64,000 nucleotides of DNA. Origin: Reticulitermes speratus (Eukaryota; Arthropoda; Insecta; Blattodea; Rhinotermitidae). This document shows, one piece after another, positions 36,300 through 49,456 of the stretch (positions are counted from its first letter, which is position 1; the number at the start of each line of letters is the position of its first letter). The position numbers and the translations under genes are program-made. The notes under the pieces are model-generated. The model was not told the origin of the DNA, did not search any database, and saw nothing but the letters and a program-made list of their open reading frames with translations. The stretch spans positions 43,115,144 through 43,179,143 of the forward strand of contig JAJKFL010000013.1 in the NCBI GenBank assembly GCA_021186555.1, written 5' to 3'.

Positions 36300-39200
36300 C
36301 ACGTCTCTGGTCTCTGTTCACTCGGTCGGCGTGGGTCAGCCAGCCTTTGTGATGGTCACGAAAGGAGTGGGCGCTGTTCTGGCCCCTGTTAGATCGGTCG
36401 GCGTGGGCTCAGCCAGCCACTGTGTATGTGGGCACGAAAGTTAAGGGCGCTGCTCTGGCCTCTGTTCGCTCGGTTGGCGTAGGCTCAACCAACGTTTGTG
36501 GTAGCGGGAACGACAGGTGACAGCACTGCTTTAGCCTCTATTCGCTCGATAGGCGTGGGATAAGCCAGACACTGTGGTGGCGGGCACAACAGACGAGGGC
36601 GCTGAAATGTTCCCTAAGACGGCGTGGAATCATCCAGCAACTGCGGTGGCGGGCACGACAGGAGAGAGCGCTGTTCTGGCTTTTGTTCGATCGGTCGGTG
36701 TGGGCACAAACAGCCACTGTGGTGGCGGGCACGACAGTTGAGGGCGAAATTCTGTCATCTGTTCGCTTGGTCGGCGTGGGCTTTGACAGGCACTGCCGTG
36801 GCGGACACGACAGGTAAGGACGCTGCTCTGGCCTCTGTTCCATTGGTCGACGTGGGCTCAGTCAGCCACTGTGGTGGCGGGCACGTCAGGTAAGGACGCT
36901 GCTCTGGCCTCTGTTCCATTGGTCGACGTGGGCTCAGTCAGCCACTATAGTGGCGGGAACGGCAGGTGAGGGCGCAGCTCTGGACTCATCTCCATCGGTC
37001 GACGTGGGCTCAGTCAGCCACTGTGGTGACGGGCACGACATGTGAGGGCTGTTCTCTGGCGTCTGTTCGCTCGGTCGACGTGGGCTCAGCCAGCCACTGT
37101 GGCGACGGGCACGACAGTTGAAGGCGCAGTTCTTTCCTCTGTTCGCTCGGCCAACGTGGGCTCAGCCAACCGCTGTGGTAACGGGCACGATATGTGAGGG
37201 CGGTGCTCTGGCAACTGTTCGCTCAGTCGACGTGGTCTCAACCAGCCACTGTGGTGACGGGCACGAGAGGTGAGGGCGCTGCTCAGACCTCTGTTCGCTC
37301 GGATCGCGTGGACTCAGCCAGCCAGTGGTGGCGAGCACGACAGGTGAGGGCGTTACTCTGTCTTCTCTAGCTTGGTCGGCGTGGGCTTAGCCAGCCACGG
37401 TGATGGCGGGCAAGAAAGGTGAGGGCGCTGCACTAGCCTCTGTCCCATAGGTTGACGTGGGCTCCGCCAGCCACTGTGATGAGGGGCAAGACAGGTGAGG
37501 GCGCTTTTCTGGCCTCTGTTCGCTCGGTCGACGTGGGCTCAGCCAGCCACTGTGGTGACAGGCACGAGAGGTGAGGGCGGTGCTCTGTCCTCTGTTCTAT
37601 CGGTCGACGTGGGCTCAGACAACCACTGTGTGAAGGGCACTCGAATGTGAAATCGGTGTTCTGGCCTTGTTCGCATGGTCAACGTGGTTTCAAGCCAAGC
37701 AGTTGTGTGAAGGGCACGTACAGGTAGGGTCGTGCTCCCTGCTGTTCGCATCGGTTGGCGTTGGATCAGCAGCACGTGGTGGCGGTCACGACAGTGAGGT
37801 AAGACGTTGAGTGCTGTTTCCTAGCTTGGTCGGCGTTTCTCATGCCACCATCAGAGTATTGTGGCAAATGATTAAAGGACGCGTATGCCAATTCGATATG
37901 CGTCCTTTTCGTCGTCGGATTCAACAGCCTCCAACAAGTGGCAGTGTACAGTAGTTAGATGCGTTTCTGCTCTTGGTCTCTGTTCGCTAGGTCGTCGTGG
38001 TTCAGCCAGCCACTGTGTGTGACGGGCACGACAGGTGAGGCAGTGTCTGGCCTTGAATCGCATGTCGTCGTGGTCTCAGCCAGGCACTGTGTGGAGGGCA
38101 CGAAAGTTAGGGCGCTACTCTGTCTCTGTTAGCTGGTCTGGCTGGGCTCAGCCAGCCACTGTAGTGACGGGAACGACAGTTGAGTGGTGCTCTGGCGTCT
38201 TTCGCTCTGGCGCGTGGGACAGCCAGCACTGTGGTGGCGGGCACGTCAGTCGAGGACGCTATTTGGCTGTTCCATGTGGACGTTGCCTCAGCCAGCACTG
38301 TGGTGTCAGGCACGAAGGTGAGGGCGGTCTCTGGCCTCTGATCTATCGGTCGACGTGGGCTCAAACATCATGTGGTGACGGGCACGACATGTTGAGGTGG
38401 GTGTTCTGGCCTCTGTTCGCTCGGTCGACGTGGTCTACAGCACTGTGGTGGCAAAGCACGACAGGTGAGGGACGCTGCTCTGGCCGCTGTTCGCTTCGGT
38501 TGGCGTGGACTCAGCAGCCACGTGGTGGCGGTCACGATAGGTGAGGACGTTCATCTGCTTCTTCTAGCTTGTCGGAGTTGGCTCAGCCAGCCACTGTGGT
38601 GGCTGGCAGAGAGGTCAGGTCGCGTTGTGCTCTGTCCCATCGGTCCTTGTGGGCTCAGCAGCCACTGTGATGGCGGGCAAGACAGTGAGGACGTGCTCTG
38701 CCCTCTGTTCCTCGGTCGACGTGGGCTCAGCCAGCCACAGTGGGGTGGGCAAGGCAGGTAAGGCGCTGCTTCTTGCCTCTGTTCGCTCGGCCCAGCTTGG
38801 GCTCAGCAAGCAAGTGTGGTAACGGGCTCGACAGGTGAGGGCGGTATTCTGGCCTTGTTGCTCGGTCGGCGTGGTCTCAGCCAGGCACTGTGGTGAAGGG
38901 CACGAAGGTGAGGGCACATTGTTGCCTCTGTTCGCTCGGACGACGTGGCTCAGCCAGCACAGTGATGGCGGGCAAAAAGGTGAGGGCGATTCTCTGCTCT
39001 GTTCTAGCTGGTCGACGTGGGCTAGCCAGCCACTGATGTGGCGGGCACGACAGGTAGGGCGCTGCACTGGCCTCTTCCATCGGTCGACGTGGGCTCGCTA
39101 GCCACTGTGGTGACGGGCACAGACAGGTGTGGGCGCTGCTCTGGCCTCTTTTCGCTCGGTTGGCGTGGCTCAGCCAGCTACTGTGGTGGCGGCACGACAG

Positions 39201-42200
39201 GTGAGGGCGTATTCTGTCTTCTTCTAGCTTGGTCGCGTGGTGCTCAATCCACCACGGTGGTGCGGGCAAGATGGGGTCAGGGCGCCTTCTGGCCTCTGTC
39301 CCATCGGTCGACGTGGTCAGCCAGCCACTGTGGTGAGGGCACGGCAGGTGAAGGGCGCTGCATTAGCCGTGTTCGTTCGTCGCGTGGCTCAGCCAGCCAC
39401 AGTGGTGCGGTCACGAAGGTGAGGAGTGCTGTAACCTGGCCTTGTCGTTGGTCGGCGTGGCTGAGCCAGCCACGGGGTTGGCGGCAGAACAGTGAGGAGT
39501 TATCCGTTTCTGTTCGTCGGTGGCGTGGTTTCTGACAGGCACTGTGTGGCGGGCACGACAGGTGAGGGCGTTGTTGGCTCTGTTCCTTAGGTCGTCGTCG
39601 GCCTAACCAGCCACTGACGTGGCGATACGACAGGTGAGGAATTATCTAGTCTTTTGTGCTTGATCGGGTGTGGACAGCAGAGCATTGTGGTGGGCAAACA
39701 GTAGGGCGCTGCTTGTGCCTCTGTTGCTCGGTCGGACGTGGGCTCACCAGCCACTGTGGTGACGGGCACGACAGTTGAGGGGCTGCTCTGGCCTCTGTTC
39801 GCTCTGTCGGCGTGGGACTCAGCCAGCCACGTGGTGGCGGCACGAGGTGAGGGCGATGTTCTGGCCTCTGTTCCCTCGGTCGACGTTGGCTCAACCAGCC
39901 ACTGTGGTGACGGCACGTCAGGTGAGGGCGGTTCTCTGGCCTCTGTCTCGGTCGACGTGGGGTCATCCAGCAACTTTGGTGGGCGGGCACGACAGGTGAG
40001 GGCGTTGCTCTTGCCTCTGTTTCGTCAGTCGACGTGGGCTCGGCCAGCCACTGTGGTGACGGGCACGACAGGTGAGGGCGCTATTGGCCTCTGTTCGCTC
40101 GGTCGCGTGGGATCTGCCAGCCACGTGTGGCTGGTCCAAAGGTGAGGCGGTGCTCTGGCTACTTGTTCGCACGGTAGCGTGGGCTCAGCCAGCCACTGTG
40201 GTAACGGGACGAAGGTGAGGCCCCGTTTGGCCTCTGTTCGCTCGTTCGCGTGGGCTCAGCCAGCCACTGTGGATGACGGGCACGACAGTTGGGGGCGTGC
40301 TCTGGCCTCTGTTCGCTCGGTCGCGTGGGCTCCACCTACTGTGGTTGTGGGCCGACAGGTGAGGGCGCTGCTCTGGCCTCTGTTCGCTCGGTAGGCGTGG
40401 GCTCAGCAGCCACTGTGGTGACGGGCACGACAGGTGAAGGCGGTGCTTCTGGCCTCTTTCGCTCGGTCGACTTGTGGCTCAAGCCAGCACTGTGGTGGAG
40501 GGCATGACAGGTGAGGCGCGATCTGTGCCTCTGTTCGCTCGGACGACTCGGCTCAGCCAGCCACTGTGATGACGAGCAAAGGGTGAGGGCGCTTTCTGGC
40601 CTCTATTACGCTTGGTCGACTGGGCTCAGCCAGCCACTGTGTGGCGGGCACGACAGGTAAGGCGGTGCTCTGGTCTCTGTTCATCGGTCGACGTGGGCTC
40701 AGACAACCACTGTGGTGACGGGCACGACAGGTGGGGGCTGCTCTGGCCTTGTTCGCTCGGTTGGCGTGGTCTCAGCCAGCCACAGTGTGGCGGGTCACGA
40801 CAAGTGAGGGCGTTACTCTGTCTTCTCTAGCTTGGTCGGCGTGGGCTCAGCCAGCCACGGTGGTGGCGGGCAAGAGAGGTCAGGGCTCCGTCTGGCCTCT
40901 TTCCCATCGGTCGACGTGGGCTCAGCCAGCCACTGTGGTGGCGGGCAAGACAGGTGAGGGTGCGGCACTTGCCTCTGTTCCATCGGTTGTCGTGGGCACA
41001 ACCAGCCTCTGTTGTGACGGCAAGGCAAGTAAGGGCGCTGCTTGCCTCTGTTCGCTCGGTCGACGTGGGCTCAGCCAGCCACTGTGGTGGCGGGCTCGGC
41101 AGGTGAGGGCGCTGCTCTGGCCTCTGTTCCTCTGTCGACTTGGGTTCAGCAAGCCACTATGGTGACGGGCACGAAAAGTGAGGGCGGTGCCTCTGCTTTG
41201 ATCGCTCGGTCGCTTGGTTGATACCAGGCACTGTGGTGGCGGGCACGATAGGTAACTGCTCGGATATGGCCTCTGTTCTCTCTGTCGGCGTGGGTTTAAC
41301 GATCCACTGTGGTGGCGGGCACGTCAGTTGAGGGCGCTGGACTGGCCTCTGTTCGCTCGGTTGGCTTGGGCTCAGCAAGCAACTGTGGTGAAGGGCACGT
41401 CAGGTAAGGGCGTTATTGTGGACACTGAACTCTTGGTCTTCGTGGGCTTAACCAGCCACTGGCTTCGTGGGCACGACATGTGAGGGCGTTACTATGTCTT
41501 CTGTAGCTTGGTCGGCTTGGACTCAGCCAGCCATTGTGATGGCGGGCAAGGCAGGTGAGGTCGCTGTTCTGGCCTCGGTTCCATCGGTCGACGTGGGCTC
41601 AGCCAGCCACTATAGTGGCGGAAACGGCAGGTGAGGGCGCAGCTCTGGACTCTGTTCCAACGGTCGACGTGGACTCAGTCAGCCACTGTGGTGACGGGCA
41701 CGGCCAGTGAGGGCGCTGTTGTGGCCTCTGTTCGCTCGGTCGACGTGGGCTCAGCCAGCCACTGTGGTGACGGGCACGACATGTGAGGGCTGTTCTCTGG
41801 CGTCTGTTCGCTCGGTCGACGTGGTCTCAGCCAGCCACTGTGGTGATGGGCACGAGAGGTGAGGGCGCTGCTCTGACCTCTGTTCGCTCGGTCGACGTGG
41901 TCTAAGCCAGCCACTTTGGTGATGGGCACGAGAGGTGAGGGCGCTGCTCAGACCTCTGTTCGCTCGGATGGCGTTGGACTCAGCCAGCCAGTGGTGGCGA
42001 GCTCGACAGGTGAGGGCGTAGCTCTGGACTCTGTTCCATCGGTTCGACGTGGACTCAGTCAGCCACTGTGGCGACGGGCACGACAGTTGAAGGCGCTGTT
42101 CTGGTCCTCTGTTCGCTCGGCCACGTGGGCTCAGCCAACCGCTGTGGTGACGGGCACGTATGTGAGGGCGGTGCTCTGGCCACTGTTCGCTCTGTCGACG

Positions 42201-45200
42201 TGGTCTCAGCCAGCCACTGTGGTGATGGGCACGAGAGGTGAGGGCGCTGCTCTGACCTCTGTTCGCTCGGATGGCGTGGACTCAGCCAGCCAGTGGTGGC
42301 GAGCACGACAGGTGAGGGCGTTACTCTGTCTTCTCTAGCTTGGTTGGCGTGGGCTTAGCCAGCCACGGTGATGGCGAGCAAGAAAGGTGAGGGCGCAGCA
42401 CTAGCCTCTGTCCATAGGTTGACGTGGGCTCCGCCAGCCACTGTGGTGAGGGGCAAGACAGGTGAGGGCGCTTTTCTGGCTCTGTTCGCTCGGTAGACGT
42501 GGGCTCAGCCAGCCACTGTGGTGGCGGGCAAGGCAGGTAAGGGCGTGCTCTGGCCTCTGTTCGCTCGGTCGACGTGGGATCAGCCAGCCACTGTGGTTAC
42601 GGGCACGAAATGTGAGGGCGCTGCTCTGGCCGCTGTTGGCGTGGACTCAGCCAGCCACAGTGGTGACGGTCACGACAGGTGAGGCGTTGCTCTGGCTCTT
42701 TCCCTAGCTGGTCGGCGTGGTGCTCAGCCAGCCACGGTGGTGGCGGGAAAGAGGTTCAGGACGCGCTCTGGCCTCTGTCCCATCGGTCGACGTGGGCTCA
42801 GCCAGCCACTGTAGTGGCGAGCAAGGCAGGTAACGCGTGCTTGGACCTCTTTCGCTCTGTCGACGTGGGCTCAGCCAGCCACTGTAGTGGCGGGCACGAC
42901 AGGTAGGGCGTTGTCTGGCCCTGTTCGCTCGGTCGACGTGGTCTCAGCCAGCCACTGTGGTGATGGGCACGAGAGGTGAGGGCGCTGCTCTGCCTCTGTT
43001 CGCTCGGTGACGTGGACTCAGCCAGCCAGTGGTGGCGGTCACGACAGGTGAGGGCGTAGCTCTGGCTCTGTTCGCATCGGTCGACGTGGTTCAGCCAGCC
43101 ACTGTGGTGAGGAAAGGAGCCGTGACCACTGTCGGTGAGGGCTGGCTCGTGTGGCGTCTGTGCATTCTGCTTCGGTTGGACGTTGGCTCAGCCAGCACTG
43201 TGGTGAGGGCACGACAGGTGAGGGCAGCTGATCTGGCCTCTGTTCGTCTCGGTCGACTTGGGTCAGCCAGCAACTGTGGTGCGGGCACGACAGGTGAGGG
43301 CACTGCTTGGCCTCTGTTTCCATCGGCGACGTGGGCTAAACAGCCACTGTGGTGGCGGGCACGACAGGTGAGGGCGCTGTCTGGCCTCTGTTCGCTCGGT
43401 CAGCGTGGGTCACCCAGCAACTGTGGTTGAGCGGGATCGACAGGTGAGGGCGTGTTCTGGCCTCTGTTCGCTCAGTCGACGTGGGCTCAGCCAGGCCCTG
43501 TGTGACGGGCACGACAGGTGAGGGCCTGTCTGTGCTCCTGTCCGCTTGTCGACGTGGGCTCAGCCAGCCACTGTGGGGGCGGGCAGACAGGTGAGGGCGT
43601 GTTCTGGCCTCTGTTCTCTCGGTCGACGTGGGCTCAGACAGCCACTGTGGTGACGGGCACGACAGGTGAGGGCGCTGCTTGCTGGCTCGGTTCTGGTCGT
43701 CGTGGCTCAGACCAGCAATGTGGTAGCGGCACGACAGGTGAGGGCGTGCTCTGCTCTGTTCCTGGTCGCGTGGGCTCAGCCAGCACTGTGTTCATGGGCA
43801 CGACAGGTGAGGGCGTGCTCTGGCTTTCTGTTCGCTCGGTCGGCGTGGCTCAGCCAGCCATGTGGACGGGCAGACAGGTGAGGGCGATGATTGGCCTTCT
43901 GTTCGCTCGGTTGACGCTGGTTCAGCCAGCCACAGTGGTAGCGTGAAGACAGGTGAGGGCGCTGCTCTGGCCTTGTTCTGGCGTGGGTCAGCCAGGCACT
44001 GTGTCACGGGCAAGACAGTGAGGGCGCTGTTCTGTGCTCTGTTCGCTCGGTCGACGTGGGCTCAGCCAGCACTGTGGTGACGGGCACGACAGGTGAGGGC
44101 GTGCTCTGGTCTGTTTCCTCGGTCGACGTGGGCTCAGACAGCCACTGGTTGACGGGCACAGAAGGTGAGGGCGCTGTTTGCCTGTGTCGTCGGTCGGCGT
44201 TGGGTTACACGGCACTGTGTGGCGGGCACGAAAGGTGGGGACGATTTGGCCTGTTCGTTTCGTCGGCGTTGGGTTAACCAGCCACTGTTGTGCGGACAGA
44301 CAGGTGAGGGCGCTGATCTGGCCTCTGTTCGCTCGGTCGACGTGGGCTCAGCAAGACACTGTGTTAGCGGGCTCGACAGGTGAGGGGCGTGTTCTGGCCT
44401 CTGTTCGCTCGGTCGACGTGGGCTCAGCCAGGCCCTGTGTGACGGGCACGACATGTGAGGGCGCTGTTGTGACCTCTGTCCGCTCGGTCGAGTGGGCTCA
44501 GCCAGCCACAGTGGTGGCGGGCAAGACAGTGAGGGCGGTGCTCTGGCCTCTGTTCCTCGTCGACGTGGGCTCAGACAGCCACTGATGTGACGGGCACGAC
44601 AGGTGATGGCGGTGCTCTGGCCTTTCTGTTCCATCTGTCGACGTGGGCTCAGCCAGCCAAGTGGTGCTTCGGGCAAGTACAGGTGAGGGCGTTTGCTTTG
44701 GCCTCTGTTCATCGGTCGCGTGGGCTCAGCCTAGCCACTGTGTGGCGGGCACGACAGGTGAGGGCGCTGTTCTGGCCTCTGTTTCCATCGGGTCGACGTG
44801 GGCTCAGCCAGCCACTGTGGGTGGCGGTACGGCAGGTGAGGGCGCTGCTCTGGCATCTTTGCTCAGTCTTGCGTGGGCTCAGCCAGCACTTGTGGTTGGC
44901 ACGACAGGTGAGGCGCTGCTCTGGCCTTGTTCCCGCTCGGATCGGCGTGGGACAGCCAGCCAACTGTGGTGGCGGCACGACAGGTGAGGGCACTGCTCTG
45001 GCACTCTGTTCCATCGGTCGACGTGGGCTATCCAGCCACTGTGGTGGCGGGTCACGACAGGTGAGGGCGCTGCTTTGGCCTCTGTTCCATGTCGACATGG
45101 GCTCAGCCAGGCACTGTGGTGGGGCACGACAGGTGAGGGCGTGCTCTGGCCTCGTTCGCTCAGTCGACTGGGCTTAGCCAGCACTGTGGTGGCGGGCAGA

Positions 45201-48200
45201 CAGGTGGGGCGCTGCTTGCCCCTGTTCTCGGTTCGACGTGGGCTCAGCCAGCCACTGTGTGCGGGCAGACAGGTGAGGGCGCTGTTGTGGCCTCTGTTCA
45301 TGTCGAGCGTGGGCTCAGCTGCCACTGTGGTGCGGGCACGCAGTTGAGGCGCTGCTCTGGCTAGTTTGCTCGTCGGCGTTGGGCTCAGCAGCACAGTGGT
45401 GGCACGCACGAAAGTGAGGGCTACTGTCAGTTCGCTCGATCGGCGAGGGCTCAGCCAGCCTCTGTGATGGGCACGACAGGCGGGGGCGCTGCTATGGCCC
45501 CTATTCGATCGGTAGGAGTGGGATCAGCCAGCACTGTGGTGGAGGGCACGATAGGTGACGACTCGGATATGGCCTCTGTTCTCTTGTTCGGCGTGGGCTT
45601 AAGCAGCCACTGGGGTGGCGGGCACGAAAGGTGTGTGCGCTGTTCTGGCCTCCTTTCGACCTGTCGTTGTGGTCTCAGCCAGACACAGTGGTGGCGGGCA
45701 CGAAAGTTGAGGGCGCTACTCTGTCTTCTGTAGCTTGGTCGGCGTGGGCTCAGCCAGCCGCTCTGGTGGGCACGACAGTTGAGGGCGCCGCTCTCGCCTC
45801 TGTTCGCTTTGTCGGAGTGGGCCCAGCCAGGCACTGCGGTGGGTGTCACGACAGGTGATGGCGCTGATGTGGCCTATGTTCTCTTATTCGGCGTGGGCTC
45901 AGGCAGCCACTGTGCTGGCGAGCACGACAGATGAGGGCGCTAATCTGTCTTCCGTTGCTAGGTCGGCGTGGGCTCAGACAGGCACTGTGGTGGCGGACAC
46001 GACAGGTGACGGAGCCGATCTGGCCTCTGTTCGCTTGTTCGGCGTGGGCTGAGACAGCCACAGTGGTGGCTGACGCGAGAGGTGAAGGCAATGATCTGGC
46101 GTCCATTCGCTCGGTCGGCGTGGGCTCATCCAGCCACTGTGGTAACGGGCACGACAGGTGAGGGCGCTGTTCAGGCCTCTGATCGCTTGGTCTGCGTAGG
46201 CTCAGCCAGCCACAGTGGAGGCGGACACGACAGGTGTGAGTGCGATGCTCTTTCCTCTGTTCTCTTGATCGGCGTGGAGTCAGCCATCTTCTGTGGTGGT
46301 GGGCACGAGAGGTGAGGGCGTTCCTCTGGCCTCTGTTCGGTTGGTCGCTGTGGGCTCCGCAAGCCACTGTGTGGTGGGCACGACAGGTGAGGGCGCTGCT
46401 CTGGCCACTGATCGCTCGGTCGGCGTGGGAACAGCCAGCCACTGTGGTGGCGGGCACGAAGGGCGAGGGCGCTGCTCTGGACTCTGTTCGATCGGTTGGC
46501 GTGGGCTCAGTCAGCAACTGTGGCGGCGGGTAAGACAGGAGAGGGCGCTTTACTGGCCTCTGGTCGATCGGTCGGCGTGGTCTCAGACAGCCACTGTGGT
46601 GGCGGACACGACAGGTGAGGGCTCTGCTTTGGCCTCTTTCCCTTGTTCGGCTTCGGCTCAGGCAGCCACTGTGGTGGCGCACGCGACAAGTGAGGGCGCT
46701 GCTCTAGCCTCTGTTCGATCGGTTGGCGTGGGCTCAGTCAGAAAACTGTTGCGGCGGGCAAGACAGTAGAGGGCGCTTCACTGGCCTCTGGTCGCTTGGT
46801 CGGCGTGGGCTCAGATAGCCACTGTGGTGTCGGGTACGACAGGTGAGGGCGCTGCTCTGGCCTCTGATCGCACGGTCGTCGTGGGCTCAGCCAGCCACTC
46901 TGGTGGTGGGCTCTACAGGTAATGGCGGTACTCTAGCATCTGTTCGCTCGGTCGGCGAGGGCTCAGACAGCCACTGTGATGACGGGCAAGACATGTGATG
47001 GCGCTGCTGTGGTCCAGCCTATCTGTTGGTGGGCACGTCAGTTGAGGGCGCTGCTTTGGCCTCTGTTCTCTCGGTTGGCGTGGGCTCAGACAGCCACTGT
47101 TTTGGAGGGCACGACAGGTGAGAGCGCAGCTCTGGCCTCTGTTTGCTCGGTTGGCTTTGGATCAGTCAGCCACTGTGGTGTCGGGTACGACAGGTGAGGG
47201 CGCTGCTCTGGCCTCTGTTCGCTCGGTCGTCGTGGGCTCAGCCAGCCACTCTGGTGGCGCGCACGTTAGTCGAGGGCGCTGCTCTGGCCTCTGTTCGCTC
47301 GATCGACGGGGGATCAGCTAGCCACTGTGGTGGCGGGCACACCAGATGAGGGCGGTGCTCTGGCCTCTGTTCGCTAGGTCGGCGTCGGCTCAGCCAGCCA
47401 CTGAGGTGGCGGGTATGAGAAGTGAGGGCTATGCTCTGGCCTCTGTTCGCTCGGTCGGCGTGGGCCCAGCCATGCACTGTGGTGGCTGGCACGACAGGTG
47501 AAGGCTCTGATGTGGCCTCTGTTCTCTTGGTCGGCGTGGAATCAGGCAGCACCTTTGTTGGCGTGGACGACAGTTGAGGGCGATACTCTGTCTTCTGTAG
47601 GTTGGTCGGCGTGGGCTCAGACAGCCACAGTGGTGGCGGACACGAGAGTTGAGAGCGCTGCTCTGTCTTCTGCCGTGGGCTAAGCATGCCACTGTGTGGT
47701 GGGCCCTACATGTGAGGGCGCTGCTCTGGCCTTTGTTTGCTAGGTCGGTCGTGGGCTCAAAAAGGCACAGTGGTGGCGGGCAAGACAGGTGAGGGAGCAG
47801 CTCCGGCCTGTGTTCGCTCGTTAGGCGTGGACTCAGCTTGCCTCTGTGTTGGCTGGCACGAGAGGTAAGGGCACTACTCTAGCCTCTGTTCGATCGTTCG
47901 GCGTGGGCTCAGGCAGCCACTGTGGTTCCGAGCACAACAGGTGACGGTGCGGCTATGGCCTCTGTTCGCTTGTTCGGCGTGGGCTCAGACAGCCTCTGTG
48001 GTGGCGGGCACGACAGGTGAGGGAGCTGCTCTGTCTTATGTTCGATCGGTCGTCGTGGTCTCAGTCAGGCAATGTGGTGGCGGGCACGTCAGTTGAGGGC
48101 GCTAGTCTGGCCTCTGTTTGCTCGGTCGACGTGGGTTCAGCCAGCCTCTGTGTTGGCGGCCACGTCAGTTGAGGGCGCTGGTCCTGCCTCTGTTCCTTTG

Positions 48201-49182
48201 GTCGGCGTGGGCTCAGCCAGCCACTGTGGTGGCGGGCACGACAGGTGAGGGAGCTGCTCTGGCATGTTACCTCTGTCGGCGTGGGCTCAGCCAGCCTCTG
48301 TGGTGGCGGGCACGTCAGTTGAGGGCGCTGCTCTTGCCACTGTTCTCTCGGTCGACGTGGGCTCAGCCAGCCTCTGTGTTGGCAGGCACGTCAGTTGAGG
48401 GCGCTGCTCTGGCCTCTGTTCCTTCGGTCGTCGTGGGCTCAGCCAGCCACTGTGGTGGCGGGCACAACAGGTGAGGGAGCTGCTATGTCTTAAGTTCGAT
48501 CGGTCGGCGTGGTCTCATTCAGGCACTGTGGTGGCCGGCACGTCAGTTGAGGGCGCTGCTCTGGGCTCTGTTCGCTCGGTCGACGTGGGCTCAGCCAGCC
48601 TTTGTGTTGGCGGGCACGTTAGTTGAGGGCGCTGCTCTTGCCACTGTTCGCTCGGTCGACGTGGGCTCAGCCAGGCTCTCTGTTGGCGGGCACGTTAGTT
48701 GAGGGCGCTGCTCTGGCCTCTATTCCTTCGGTCGGCGTGGGCTCAGCCAGCCACTGTGGTGGCGGGCACGACAGGTGAGGGCGCTGCTCTGGCCTCTGTT
48801 CCCTCGGTCGGCGTGGGCTCAGCCAGCCACTGTGGTGGCGGGCACGAAAGTTGAGGGCGCTACTCTGTCTTCTGTAGCTTGGTCGGCGTGGGCTTAGCCA
48901 GGCACTGTTGCGTCGGGCACGACAGGTGAGAGCGCAGCTCTGGCCTCTGTTCGCTCGGTCGGCGTGGGCTCAGCCAGCCACTGTGGGTCGGATACGACCG
49001 GTGAGGGCGCTGATCAGGCCTCTGTTCTCTTGTTCGGCGTGGGGTCAGCCAGCCACTGTGGTGGCGGACACGACAGGTGAGTGCGATGCTCTGACCTCTG
49101 TTCTCTTGTTAGGCGTTGGGTTAGTCAGCCACTGTGTTGGCGGGCACGAGAGGTGAGGGCGTTCCTCGAGCTCTCTTCGCTT
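36300..49182. repeat. 76-bp GC-rich satellite, right block (about 170 units)
   Basis: Same unit as 33277-35474. From 36300 to about 37620 and from about 45450 to 49182 the units are clean. From about 37620 to 45450 nearly every unit has one or more single-base deletions. The SalI subtype (GTCGAC) dominates the middle, while GTCGGC is commoner after 45.5 kb. The array stops exactly at the 3' end of Jockey copy J2. Many apparent ORFs here (up to 278 codons) should not be called as genes. Confidence 0.95.
37845..37965. other. Short non-satellite insert with hairpin
   Basis: About 120 bases unlike the 76-bp unit. It contains the inverted pair aaaggacgc (37874-37882) and gcgtccttt (37900-37908), with further TAT/ATA pairing inside. 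Satellite resumes with ctctgttcgctaggtcgtcg. It lies at the left edge of the deletion-rich part of the array. Confidence 0.6.
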
Positions 49183-49456
49183 GGTCTGTTTAGCCATTCC
49201 TGCGTTTTACCGCATTGCTGGGCTTGATAAAAGACCTTTATTCTATACTGAGGATTTTGCTTACGCTAACGTTTTATGGTCTCGATTAAGTCGGGACCTG
49301 GGACACCGAATGCTACAGATCTAAGAGAGTATAGTATTTCTATGTGGGTGGAATACTTTGGTTGGATGGCTCCCTTGGATTTGAACCGAGAGTGGCATTT
49401 TCTCTATTATATTCGCGAAGGATCTAAACCCTACACACGAGTAATTTAACCTTAAG

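Noticed and set aside
33277..49182. Many long open frames in the satellite (up to 278 codons, both strands), with repeated peptides such as QWLAEPTSTERTEA
   Set aside because: The unit is 76 bases, so frames rotate every unit, and the consensus has only one stop codon per three-unit cycle on each strand. Open frames follow from GC-rich repetition. No start context, conserved length or domain.
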